A stretch of 64,000 nt of DNA from Tomocerus qinae. Lineage: Eukaryota > Arthropoda > Collembola > Entomobryomorpha > Tomoceridae. The stretch spans positions 7,115,280 through 7,179,279 of the forward strand of contig CM034547.1 of assembly GCA_020055645.1 (NCBI GenBank), read 5' to 3'. The notes under the pieces were generated by a model. That model worked only from the letters and a program-made list of their open reading frames with translations, did no database searches and was not told where the DNA came from. Below, in pieces: positions 13,511 to 23,526 of the stretch; positions within the stretch are counted from its first letter, which is position 1, and each line of letters starts with the position of its first letter. Position numbers and translations under genes: made by a program.

Positions 13511-14281
13511 TTAGCTTCACTCAGGGCTGGTTGCGCAAACTTGCAAACCGCAAAGTTTGCGAATTTGCAAACGAATGCGAAGGCGGAAACTTTTTTGAAC
13601 GCCATAGAAAAATCCCATTGGTCAAAACGTTTGCGTTCTCAACGCAAAAATGTGAGCCAAAAAGGCATGTTTATTTTTGCGATATCTTCTCAATAGCTCC
13701 ACTCAGAGCCTTCGCAAACGTGCGAAATCGCAAAGTCGCAAATCTGCCGCGCATGCGTGGAATCACTTCGCAAACGTGCGCTAGACTTCAACTGAGTTGA
13801 TTTTGCAACACTAAAGCATACTCAAAACCTTGTCATTACTTTTCAATACAAGTTACATGTACCCAAACCCGTTGCTGTGGTTACAAGCACAAATGTAGAC
13901 CGATTGAAAAGATATCGCAAAAATAAACATGCTTTTTTGGCTCGCATTTTTGCGATCAGAACGCAAACGTTTTGACCAATGGGATGTTTCTATTGCGTTC
14001 AAAAAAGTTTCCGCCTTCGCATTCGTTTGCAAATTCGCAAACTTTGCGGTTTGCAAGTTTGCGCAACCAGCCCTGAGTGAAGCTAATCGGTCTATTACAG
14101 AAACATTTAAAAGTGAGACTCCTCGAAACTTATTGATACGAAAATTTAACACGTGTTTTGATAGTCAATTTTCAAAAATAAACAAACTTGGAGTCTCACT
14201 CGTTTGTAGTGATTTCACGCATGCGCGGTAGATTTGTGACTTTGCGATTTCGCACGTTTGCGAAAGCTCTGAGTGAAAAAA
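13511..14281. repeat. Nested inverted-repeat element with TTTGCG words
   Basis: Segment P (13511 to about 13694) starts TTAGCTTCACTCAGGGCTGG and is repeated in reverse complement at about 13897-14086. A second segment Q (about 13697-13769), starting CCACTCAGAGCCTTCGCAAA, is repeated in reverse complement at about 14206-14281. The order is P, Q, P reversed, Q reversed. Both segments share a CACTCAGRGC terminus and are packed with GCAAAC and TTTGCG words. This looks like two related non-autonomous DNA elements inserted in or beside each other. The CAGGGCTGG end resembles hAT termini, but I see no transposase. Confidence 0.75.
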
Positions 14282-15309
14282 ATGAAATAGATCTGTCACT
14301 GCTTTTTTCATTTACGTTATAATTATTATAGGTTTGATTTGGTCCAAAAATGAGTCATCAAGATCGGTCAAATATTTTGGAAATGTACAGTTTTTGGCCT
14401 TTGCATGACGACGACCAAAACCACCACGCGACAATTTTCTATAATTTAATCGCTCATTCCTACGGTGCATCTGCATGTGATTTGACAACAACACAATACA
14501 GAGACGAATCATATGACTATGACGGTCGGACTACTACTGCCGTGCCACTACTCACTACTGCAGGGTTGTTATTATGCTGTTATTGCAATTTATCCGTAAA
14601 ATCAATAGCATTAGGTAGTGTTTATGTTTAGACTTTAGTTAGACATTGACATAAGCTGTACTATATTGTGAATATTGAATATTATATTATACTGGGAGAC
14701 AGGACAGGATAGATAAGTTTGTGACACAACTTTGTGTTTATCCTAAGCTTAATTTTACTGTCAAACTGATGACTGTGACTGAAGTATGATTAAATTCTTA
14801 AACATCATCAATAACAACTAATAGACATTCAAATAGGGTGCAAAGAAAAATCAATAAGAAAAAGTATATAGATATTATTTATTTTATTTTAACTGTCAAC
14901 TGTGAGTTGTTCCCCCTTCATCATTCAAAAAACTCAAAAAGATTGGTTGGTTTATATTTATTATAATATTTGCATGATTTACCTTTATCTTATATACATT
15001 ATACATAGCCACAAGTCATTGGTCATTAGTCATTATTTGTTATTTTTGTATAACTTTCATGGGCGAACCAAAGCCAACAAAAACGCAATCCAGTTCTATA
15101 AATTATTCTACTGCTGTTATGCTGTAACACAAAAATTCAGCAGTCAGTAGTCAGTTCACTTTTGACTTTACTTTGGATGTTGGATTAGAATTAAGAGCTG
15201 TGGTAGTTCAAAAAACATGCGACGGATAGGAAAGAATATTACTCAAATAATTAACAATTAATTAAATATTGACAACTGACTACCTTAACAGCACAGCTAC
15301 AAAACTCAC
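14282..15309. other. Intergenic or intron of divergent candidate gene
   Basis: If the candidate exon at 15310-15387 is real, its following exons should lie in this stretch or beyond on the minus strand. Possible acceptors exist (for example GTGTTACAG ending at 15126 on the minus strand), but none leads to a frame that I recognise. A 66-codon minus-strand frame at 14312-14512 is also unassigned. Confidence 0.3.
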
Positions 15310-15387
15310 CAGTGAATAGAAGTCTAGACTTGGCTGAGGTTGTGTTGTAGGCGTAGGTGGATTGGACATTGGTTGGACCTGGACCAT
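15310..15387 (-). CDS. Candidate first coding exon of an unrecognised gene
   Basis: On the minus strand an ATG at 15385-15387 opens 26 codons that end exactly at a strong donor, CTG|GTGAGT. The translation is proline-, threonine- and glutamine-rich and ends SLDFYSL. A second in-frame ATG lies at codon 7. The exon lies about 500 bases from the start codon of the BRO1 gene and points away from it, as expected for a divergent gene pair sharing a promoter. I could not find a convincing next exon or name the family. A chance open frame beside a chance donor remains possible. Confidence 0.3.
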
Positions 15388-15893
15388 AAGCCTTATAATA
15401 ACGGGTGACAGGGGTTCAAGTTGAAATATTCGGTTTATTCTGCTTTCTGTTTATTTATTATTTATTTAAATTGTCTGCCTTTTAATTTTATTATGTAATT
15501 TTTAAAATACAATACAAACCAACATACATGCCACAAATTATCTTATGACAGGAATAGAATCATAGTTTAATTGTTAATCCGTTGTCCGTATAGCTCAGTG
15601 CTGTGAAGCCCGAGTCATTTTTTTATAATGTTCTTAGGGCCCAGGTCCCAGGTAACAAAACTAGACCAACTGTGATCGGCAGGCCTAAATGGCTGAATTT
15701 TTAAAACCTTCCTAAATCAGTGTATCCTAGTATCCTATAGCACACTGATTTAAATTCATGATTCATAGTTTATAAATTCAGGATTTAAATGTTATTATTT
15801 TCTGTAATTCGTTGCATATCTACTTTTATAGTGCATATGTAACGTGAAAGTGACTTGAAAAGCAACAATCAAGAACCAAGAACGGGCACGGCC
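15388..15893. promoter_or_regulatory. Upstream region of the BRO1 gene, possibly bidirectional
   Basis: This gap of about 500 bases separates the candidate minus-strand exon from the plus-strand BRO1 start codon. It must hold the BRO1 transcription start and 5' UTR. I cannot point to a specific TATA box or initiator. A tRNA-like box A word near 15591 was considered and rejected. Confidence 0.3.
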
Positions 15894-18800
15894 ATGGAAG
15901 GTGTTCCAAGAATCCCAATGTTGTCATTCCCCATGAAGCGAAGTGGAGAAAATCCAAATTTTAAAGGACGTCTCAAAGCTGTAAATAACATCTATAATAA
16001 CTTTTACGGAGGCCCTTTAAAAGTAAATATTAATTAATATCCCTTTTATTATTACTATAGTGCATATTGGAACAGTATAACGAAGAGCCTGACAGTTATA
16101 ACAATGAAATTAATGAATTGGAAACTCTGAGAGCTGGAGCCGTGCATATATCTAGGGATTATACTGGATGTTCCACATTAAAGAAATACTTATGTCAGCT
16201 TAATTTTTTGAAAAGCCGTTTTCCATTACAAGAAGGGAGTCCAATTGCTGTATCATTTTCATGGTATAATGTTTGTCATTTAATGTCCACATTTCATGAT
16301 TAAATGCTTATTCTTGTATGAAAACGAAAGTTATGGTTATGATTAGGATAAAATATAGAGTTTCTGTGATAATTTTGATGTATTGAATAGGTTTGATGTG
16401 TATTCTGAAACTGCACACGGATGGTCTGATATCGATTTCGAAATGTCATGTATTTTATACAATATTGGGGCATTACATTCAGAGCTTGGGGCTTCAGATA
16501 GCAGACTAACTGTTGATGACATGAAGGTATACATTTCTTCGTATTCTTATTAGTGATAAAGCCACATTTATAATGTAGTAATTATTAATTATACTTATGC
16601 ATATATGTAACACAAGTACAGCTCTGTCCTCTCTTCTTGTTTTACAGAATGCTTGCACACATTTTCAATGTGCTGCATGGGCTTTTCAGCATTTGCGATA
16701 CAATTACCAAAAGTTTTTTACTCCCGACATTTCTACGGACACGTTGAGTATTATCACGAATATTTGCTTAGCACAAGCACAAGAATGTATCCTTGAAAAG
16801 AGCCTCGTTGAAAATCGAAAGTCAACAATAACAGCAAAAGTTTCTTTGCAAATTGTGGAATATTATCAACTAGCTTTGAAGACCTCCGATCAACTTCTAA
16901 AAGATGCATCCCAATATTCCGAGAAACTTATTAAAGCAGTAAAGGTAGCTTCATAGGTCATTAGAATTAGGTCTAGGTGAATCATCTTACTTAGTGCATT
17001 TATAATACTTTTTACCTTCTCTGTGTAATTTTAATTAAAGAAATGGAGAAAACTGGTGGAGCTAAAAGTGTCATACTATGGATGTCTCTCATATCTGTAT
17101 AGAGGATTGCAAGCTGAAGGTGATACAAAATGGGGGGAACGAGTAACTTTTTATAAAGCAGCTGTAGAAAAGCTCAACGATTCCATTAAATCCTCAAAAT
17201 CTATGGAAAAAACAGATGTAGGGTTTGTTTTGACATTCATTATTTTTTATTATTTCACTAAGGTCACTTTACACGCTACTTTCTCTTTTCTTATGTCAAC
17301 TTTAAACTTTAGGAACATTCCTAGTATACCGACGCTCAACGGAATAGACCGATATATAGCTCATTCGAAAGATCTCGTCGAGTACATCACGAATATGGTA
17401 TTGGTTTTTGGGGCAACCCCCCAAATAAGAAAGTTATCGTTGGTTAAAGTTGAAAAAATGACTATTTCGATGCCTACGTTTTCAGAAAACGAAGAGTTAC
17501 AAGTTCTTCAGGACATCGTTGTTTTGCTGTTCATGTTGAATTTACTTGTAACTATGGCAACGTAGCTAATAAGATTATTTAGGTTTGGTTTTGTAAAATT
17601 CTTAATTGCACTTTAACTTCTATTTTCGGTTTCTTCATTGTTCTAACTTCAATTTTTGTCATTTTTGATTTGGTTAGTGGCACGCGGTCACAATGTGCAT
17701 TTTATAAACCTAACCTAATTAATATTAATTGAAATTGAACATGGCACGTGTCACAGTTAGCATTTTTTAAACCTAACCTAATTAAAACTGATGGAAATGG
17801 AATATGGGACGTGGTCACAATTAGCATTTTTTTAAACCTAACCTAATTAAAATTGATGAAAATTAAACATGGCACGTGGTCACAATTAGCTTTTATAAAC
17901 CTTACCTAATTAAAATTAACGAAAATCGAACAATAGACATGGTCACAATTAGCATTTTTTTAAAACCTAACTTAATTAAAATTATTAGAAATCGAACATG
18001 GACGTGGTCACAATTAGTATTTTTTTAAAACCTAACCTAATTAATACTAATGGAAACTGAACATGGCACGTGGTCACAGTTAGCATTTTTTAAACCTAAC
18101 CTAAATAAAATTGATGGAAATCGAACATGGGACGTGGTCACAATTAGCATTTTTTTAAACCTAACCTAATTAAAATTGATGAAAATTAAACATCGCACTT
18201 GGTCACAATTAGCAATTTTTAAACCTAACATAATTAAAATTGAAAGAAATCGAATAAGGGACGTGGTCACAATTAGCATTTTTTAAAAACTAACCAAATC
18301 AAAAATGACGAAAATTGAAGTTAGAACAATGAAGAAACCGAAAATAGAAGTTAAAGTGCAATTAAGAATTTTACAAAACCAAACCTAAATAATCTTATTA
18401 GCTACGTTGCCATAGTTACAAGTAAATTCAACATGAACAGCAAAACAACGATGTCCTGAAGAACTTGTAACTCTTCGTTTTCTGAAAACGTAGGCATCGA
18501 AATAGTCATTTTTTCAACTTTAACCGACCATAACTTTCTTATTTGGGGGGTTGCCCCAAAAACCAATACCATATTCGTGATGTACTCGACGAGATCTTTC
18601 GAATGAGCTATATATCAGTCTATTCCATGGAGCGTCGGTATACTAGGATTTAGCCCTAATGGAAACTGAACATGGCACGTGGTCACAGTTAGCATTTTTT
18701 AAACCTAACCTAAATAAAATTGATGGAAATCGAACATGGGACGTGGTCACAATTAGCATTTTTTTAAACCTAACCTAATTAAAATTGATGAAAATTAAAC

Positions 18801-21800
18801 ATCGCACTTGGTCACAATTAGCAATTTTTAAACCTAACATAATTAAAATTGAAAGAAATCGAATAAGGGACGTGGTCACAATTAGCATTTTTTAAAAACT
18901 AACCAAATCAAAAATGACGAAAATTGAAGTTAGAACAATGAAGAAACCGAAAATAGAAGTTAAAGTGCAATTAAGAATTTTACAAAACCAAACCTAAATA
19001 ATCTTATTAGCTACGTTGCCATAGTTACAAGTAAATTCAACATGAACAGCAAAACAACGATGTCCTGAAGAACTTGTAACTCTTCGTTTTCTGAAAACGT
19101 AGGCATCGAAATAGTCATTTTTTCAACTTTAACCGACCATAACTTTCTTATTTGGGGGGTTGCCCCAAAAACCAATACCATATTCGTGATGTACTCGACG
19201 AGATCTTTCGAATGAGCTATATATCAGTCTATTCCATGGAGCGTCGGTATACTAGGATTTAGCCAAACTTTACAATACTTTCATTGGAATTTTAATCAAC
19301 GCTAATGAGTGGCGAAAGTTGAAAAAAGTTTCAAATGGAGTTGGCATAAAAAAAAGGGAAAGCGACATGGGTCAACATTGGTTACTACTAATTATTTCAA
19401 TAGTATTGCTGTGATGTTGTCATTTTTATTTGTTAATAGAAAGTTCACGATACACTATCCTTCACCATGGATGTGGTGGCAGGAAAGTTATCTGTGTCGG
19501 AGAAAGAGAACGAGTTCGTTTATCATGAAAAAATACCCGAACTTGACTCGATTGTCTCTGATATCAAAGGAGTTTCGTTGGTTAAAGGCATACAATTTAA
19601 ATTTGATGATCCGGAGATCGCTGGAGCTGATATTTTTGGCAGACTGGTTCCAATGGAAGCTCATGAAGCTTCATCCCTTTACAGGTAACATTTTAATTAA
19701 CACAGTTATTGTATTATTAATTCTAAATGGTATATAATATAGTAATATATAGTATAAATATAATATAAGGCGTGTTTGGTTTTTATTCGAAATGTATTGT
19801 TCACAAGCCACATTGAGTTTGTTTAGTGTATACTTGGTTTTTAGCCATGATACTGATGATTCTTTAAAACAATGTATGTTCAACAGTAGACTGAAAGAGT
19901 AACGCACCAAAAGTTTTGGTTTAATCACATTATTCTTTACTTTTTATATTCATCACCAATTTCCCCTGATTTCAACATATTTTTGTTACCGAGATCTACT
20001 AAGTTGTATGTTCATGTGTTTTTTTAAAAATATCTTAAATCTAGTGAAGAAAAGGCTAACATAGTGCGGACCTATTCTAAGAGAATCGAAGAAAAGAATG
20101 ATATGTTGGATAAATTTTTACTTGCTCTTCAACTGGATCAAATCGTATTGCATTCAGAGGACAGCAAACTTCCACAGGTAAATATCTTTACAATTTCGAC
20201 ATTGATCAAAATAAAAAATACACAGAATTTGCGTTTTTAATCAGGAATTGATTGACTGCTGTGCTGCTTTAAGCGTCAATCAAGATGCGGTAAAACGTCT
20301 TTCAGAAGCTATGTCCAAGCTATCTGGAATGTATCATGACACTGAAGCCAATTTGCAAGACATTCTCCAATTGCTTCAGGAGCAGGATTCTAGGGAGAAA
20401 GAATTTCAAGAAATTGTAGGAAAACGTCCCCCTAATAATATAATTACAGAGCTTTCTCGAGAGGTTCATAAGTATCAAAGTGCCCATAGTGTTGCTTCAG
20501 AGTCTAACCAAACTTTGCACGAAGCGATGAGTCAACATGTCGCTAATTTGGGAATTTTGATGAGACCTTTGGATGAAGTAATAAAATACATTCCATCGGT
20601 TGCGCTAATGGGTTAGTGCTTTTATTACCCTTGCTTACTACCCTATCATTGAAAATTTTATTAAAATTCGTAGCTATTTCAAGATTATTTTTTAAGAGTT
20701 CTTTAATTCAAAGTTATTAGTGAGTTTCTACGAATACTCATTTATTATAGTTATGTAATTCTTTGTTTGCATTCGTAGAAGAAGCAGACCAAGAGGCGAT
20801 AAGTGATATGAAAAGGCTGATTGCAAAAATTGATGAAATGCGAAAACAACGAGAACAGTTCGAGATCCAATTACGAGACTCTATTCATAAAGATGATATT
20901 ACGAAACAACTAGTTATCAAGAAACATCAGGATCGGGACGCTGTGTTTCAGGAAGAACTGAAAAAACACGATAAAATAGTAAGCTTTTTATTTTTATTTT
21001 TTCTACCTTTATCGTTACGTACTGTCTTGTTTTACCAATTATAATACCCCTACTAGTTACTAGTAACTTTCACCTAGAAAATGTACCTCAGTGTATCCAG
21101 TTATACAATAGTCCATCCACATACCATAATTTTCATTTCCCACCCAAATTATCCTTGAAAATTAAAATGCTTTACAAATCTCATTTTCTGTGCGTGATAG
21201 TAAAAATAAATTGTCAATTTTTATTTTAGTTCTATAACTTTCACTTCATAATGTTTAATGTTTTTCGCGGCCTTCAAGCATAGTTTCCATTTCCATTCAT
21301 TCTTTGCATGAGAAAATTAAACAAAGTAGTTTAAAGTTTAATTTATCATTTGTTTTTCTATTAGAAACAAGTATTGGATCAGAATTTGCTAGCCCAGGAA
21401 AATATCATACGAGCTATGACGGAAACTAATGCGAATTATGCAGAAACGAGAAAAAGAATGATAAGTGCCATGCGAAAAAGAGACGAGGTGATCAACTCAT
21501 TGTTATCATCTTATGATGCTTATGACGAACTACTGTCGAAATGTAATAAAGGAATAGAATTTTACACCAAACTGGATTCCAATGTGAACAAACTTTTGCA
21601 AAGAGTCAAAGGAGTATGTAAAGTTCAAGATGAAGAAAGAGAGCAAGCCATGCAGTCAGTGATGAAAAAATCTCCTGTTTCTGCAATAAATAATACTCCT
21701 ACCAATATGATGAATTACGGTGGCATCCCGACAAATGAGTCGGCAACGTCTCACCCGAAATTGAAAGACTACTTAAATTCGATGAATGCTAGTAGAAACA

Positions 21801-23260
21801 ATCCTTCACCAGCAAGTGGCCTCGATAATTCTAGAACTGGCCAAGAAGGCGGTTACGGTGCACCGAATGCAGCTGGAGCAGTGTATAATCCACAAGCAGC
21901 CTGGAACTACGCTAGTTACCAGAATCCAGCTGTATCTTCTTATGCTCTTACACAAACGAACTCTACGCCACCGGCGGTCACATCTTCACAACCATCAAAC
22001 TACCCCGTTCAAAATTACCAAAATACGGTTGCCGGAAGCTACTCTCAAGGTCAGCCTCAACAACAGCAGTACCCTACCGAATCTGTAACACCAAGCTCTG
22101 CTGCTGGGCAAAATGATGCATATGCTGCTTCCACGCAACCAAAACCATTAAACTACGCGCAGCAGATGAATTGGAATTACGGTAATTACGGTCAAACTCA
22201 AGTTCCACCCCAACCTCAAACTCAGAATGTGACAAGCAACGCTGCGTCGACTGTTGCAACATCACAACAGCAACAGTCAAACTACTCTCAACCTGTGCAA
22301 AATTATCAAATCCCACCGTCTGCAACTTACACCCAACAGCCATATGCCTCACAGTCTCCAGGTCAAAATAGTTTGGCTGGACAAGCTAGTGGTTATAATG
22401 TCAGCACTGCACCCCAAGTACCGGCTGCTGGTTATGGTCATCAGGGTACCTGGAATTACACTGGCTATCAGCATCCTGGACAAGTTTCAGCTTCAGCTGT
22501 TCAGCAGACACAGACAGTAACTAACTCAGCTACATCATCTGCCCCAGTGTCATCTCAGCAAGCAGCGAATTACATATATTCCAGTCAGATTTCAGGAGCA
22601 TATCCTCAACAGCAAGTATCTGTTCCTCCTGGTCAAAATGGAATAACGGGTAATGGATACACATACAGTCAAAGTGGGGCTTCCCCTCAACAACCAGCAT
22701 ATCAGCAGAAATCCTTCAGTCAGCTGAACCAAAATCAATCATACCCATACACTATGAATATCCCAGCTGCTGCGACCTCGACATCGTATGCTGCCCAGAC
22801 TCAACCTCAGACACAGCAGGGCTATCCTTCTACTTACTCTGCTAACAAAGGAAGTGAAGTATCGTCGAGTGCTTACCCATACTCTTATTCATATTCGCAA
22901 TATCCATCCCAAAATCAACCCCAGGCTGCTGTGGCAGGGGGAGCAAATTATTATTACCCCAACACGTCTACACAATCATCATACGGTCAACAACAACCTC
23001 AACCTCCAAATCCTAATCAGCAACAATATTATAATCAAGGAGGGAGTGTGCAACAACAACCAATTCAGTCACAGCCGATATACAATCCTGCTGTTGCTGC
23101 TAATACAACAAGCGTAGTCAACAACAATCTTAATACTAATAATGTCCAAAGGACAAATCAAAGTAATGTCGATTTACTTTCGTCCATTGATTTTGGGGCC
23201 CCAAACGTTGAACCCCTTGCTCCTACTCCCGTCAGTCAGACAACTAATGCTGAAATGTAA
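15894..23260 (+). CDS. mop: HD-PTP/Myopic-type BRO1 domain protein lacking the PTP domain
   Basis: ESCRT-associated adaptor of the HD-PTP (PTPN23, Drosophila myopic) family, which sorts ubiquitinated receptors into endosomal vesicles. Ten coding exons have consistent phase: 15894-15980, 16061-16263, 16391-16526, 16648-16944, 17041-17217, 19440-19684, 20045-20177, 20245-20611, 20779-20978 and 21365-23260, giving 1246 residues. The start is GCCATGG, giving MEGVPRIPM as in HD-PTP. The BRO1 domain covers about residues 1-385, with SCILYNIGALHSELG, CTHFQCAAWAF, QAQECILEKS and VPMEAHEASSLY. A helical V domain follows to about 705 (ALSV, HVANLGIL, KDDITKQLV, LDQNLLAQENI, SYDAYDEL). The rest is a disordered Gln/Ser/Tyr/Pro-rich tail with a repeat of about 91 residues present three times. 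It ends LAPTPVSQTTNAEM, where human HD-PTP and Drosophila Mop go on into a phosphatase-like domain. BRO1 residues match HD-PTP rather than ALIX. Intron 5 holds a transposon. Confidence 0.93.
17320..18647. mobile_element. Foldback transposon with about 350-bp inverted arms
   Basis: The left arm (17320 to about 17677) starts CCTAGTATACCGACGCT. It is repeated in reverse complement at about 18290-18647, ending AGCGTCGGTATACTAGG. The arms are near-identical over the whole stretch, including a run with CCCCCCAAATAAGAAAG and its complement. The core between them is a 62-bp minisatellite. There is no transposase, so the element is non-autonomous. A second copy of the right arm lies at about 18899-19256 because of a tandem duplication. 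Flanking target duplication is unclear; at most ATT is shared. Confidence 0.85.
17678..18310. repeat. 62-bp minisatellite core, about ten units
   Basis: A unit of about 60-65 bases repeats about ten times. Its marks are GGCACGTGGTCACAATTAGC, a T run, AAACCTAACCTAATTAAAA and TGATGGAAATCGAACATGG. GGTCACA recurs near 17686, 17749, 17812, 17875, 17940, 18005, 18070, 18134, 18200 and 18263. Units diverge by point changes and one- to two-base indels. Some contain the palindrome CACGTG. It lies between the arms of the foldback element and is not a CRISPR array: there are no unique spacers. Confidence 0.85.
18047..19264 (+). repeat. Exact tandem duplication, 2 x 609 bp
   Basis: Positions 18047-18655 and 18656-19264 appear identical over the stretches I compared. 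Each copy begins CTAATGGAAACTGAACATGG and ends ACTAGGATTTAGCC. The duplicated unit takes in the last four minisatellite units and the whole right arm of the foldback element, plus a few bases of flank. Absence of differences points to a very recent event, or to an assembly duplication. Confidence 0.9.
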
Positions 23261-23356
23261 ATTTTATGTATACCGGTATTACGAAACGAAAATTAACTAT
23301 TACTGTTGACGTGAATATAAAAATTACTGTACCTATCCACTATCTACTCTTATGAA

Positions 23357-23362
23357 AATAAA
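23357..23362 (+). terminator. Poly(A) signal of the BRO1 gene (proximal)
   Basis: AATAAA lies about 97 bases after the BRO1 stop codon. A second AATAAA at 23521-23526, followed by a T-rich stretch, is an alternative or the main site. Confidence 0.5.
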
Positions 23363-23526
23363 CATTTTCATAGTTTTCGTTTAGGACCATTAGTCCGCAT
23401 CGCATAATACAAGTATCGTAATCAGCTTATTTAGCGTGCCATAATTATTTTTTAGATATAAGTAACAGACAAGGAGGACCATTTTTACTATCTAAAATAA
23501 GAACTGGAAACTCCTTGAGCAATAAA

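Larger units (their letters stand above)
17218..19439 (+). other. Intron 5 of the BRO1 gene, enlarged by a transposon
   Basis: At 2.2 kb this is by far the largest intron of the gene; the others are about 70-390 bases. Donor GAT|GTAGGG and acceptor TTGTTAATAG|AAA keep phase 0. Nearly all of its length is the foldback element and its tandem duplication. An open frame that runs from exon 5 into the element (to 17565) is a by-product, not coding sequence. Confidence 0.85.

Noticed and set aside
14312-14631. Overlapping frames on both strands
   Set aside because: Neither the plus-strand nor the minus-strand peptide is recognisable, and both lie beside transposon ends; at most a hidden exon of the divergent candidate gene.
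15591-15660. tRNA-like TATAGCTCAGT word
   Set aside because: It resembles an internal box A, but no box B lies at the right distance and no cloverleaf can be formed.
17056-17565. 169-codon frame crossing from BRO1 exon 5 into its intron
   Set aside because: The frame runs past the donor at 17217 into the foldback transposon arm; alignment to HD-PTP resumes at 19440.
17678-18310. Regularly spaced repeats as a CRISPR array
   Set aside because: Whole 62-bp units repeat with drift; there are no unique spacers, and the host is eukaryotic.
19309-19737. 142-codon frame over BRO1 exon 6
   Set aside because: It is a shadow in another frame of the real exon, which reads TMDVVAGKLSVSEKENEF.
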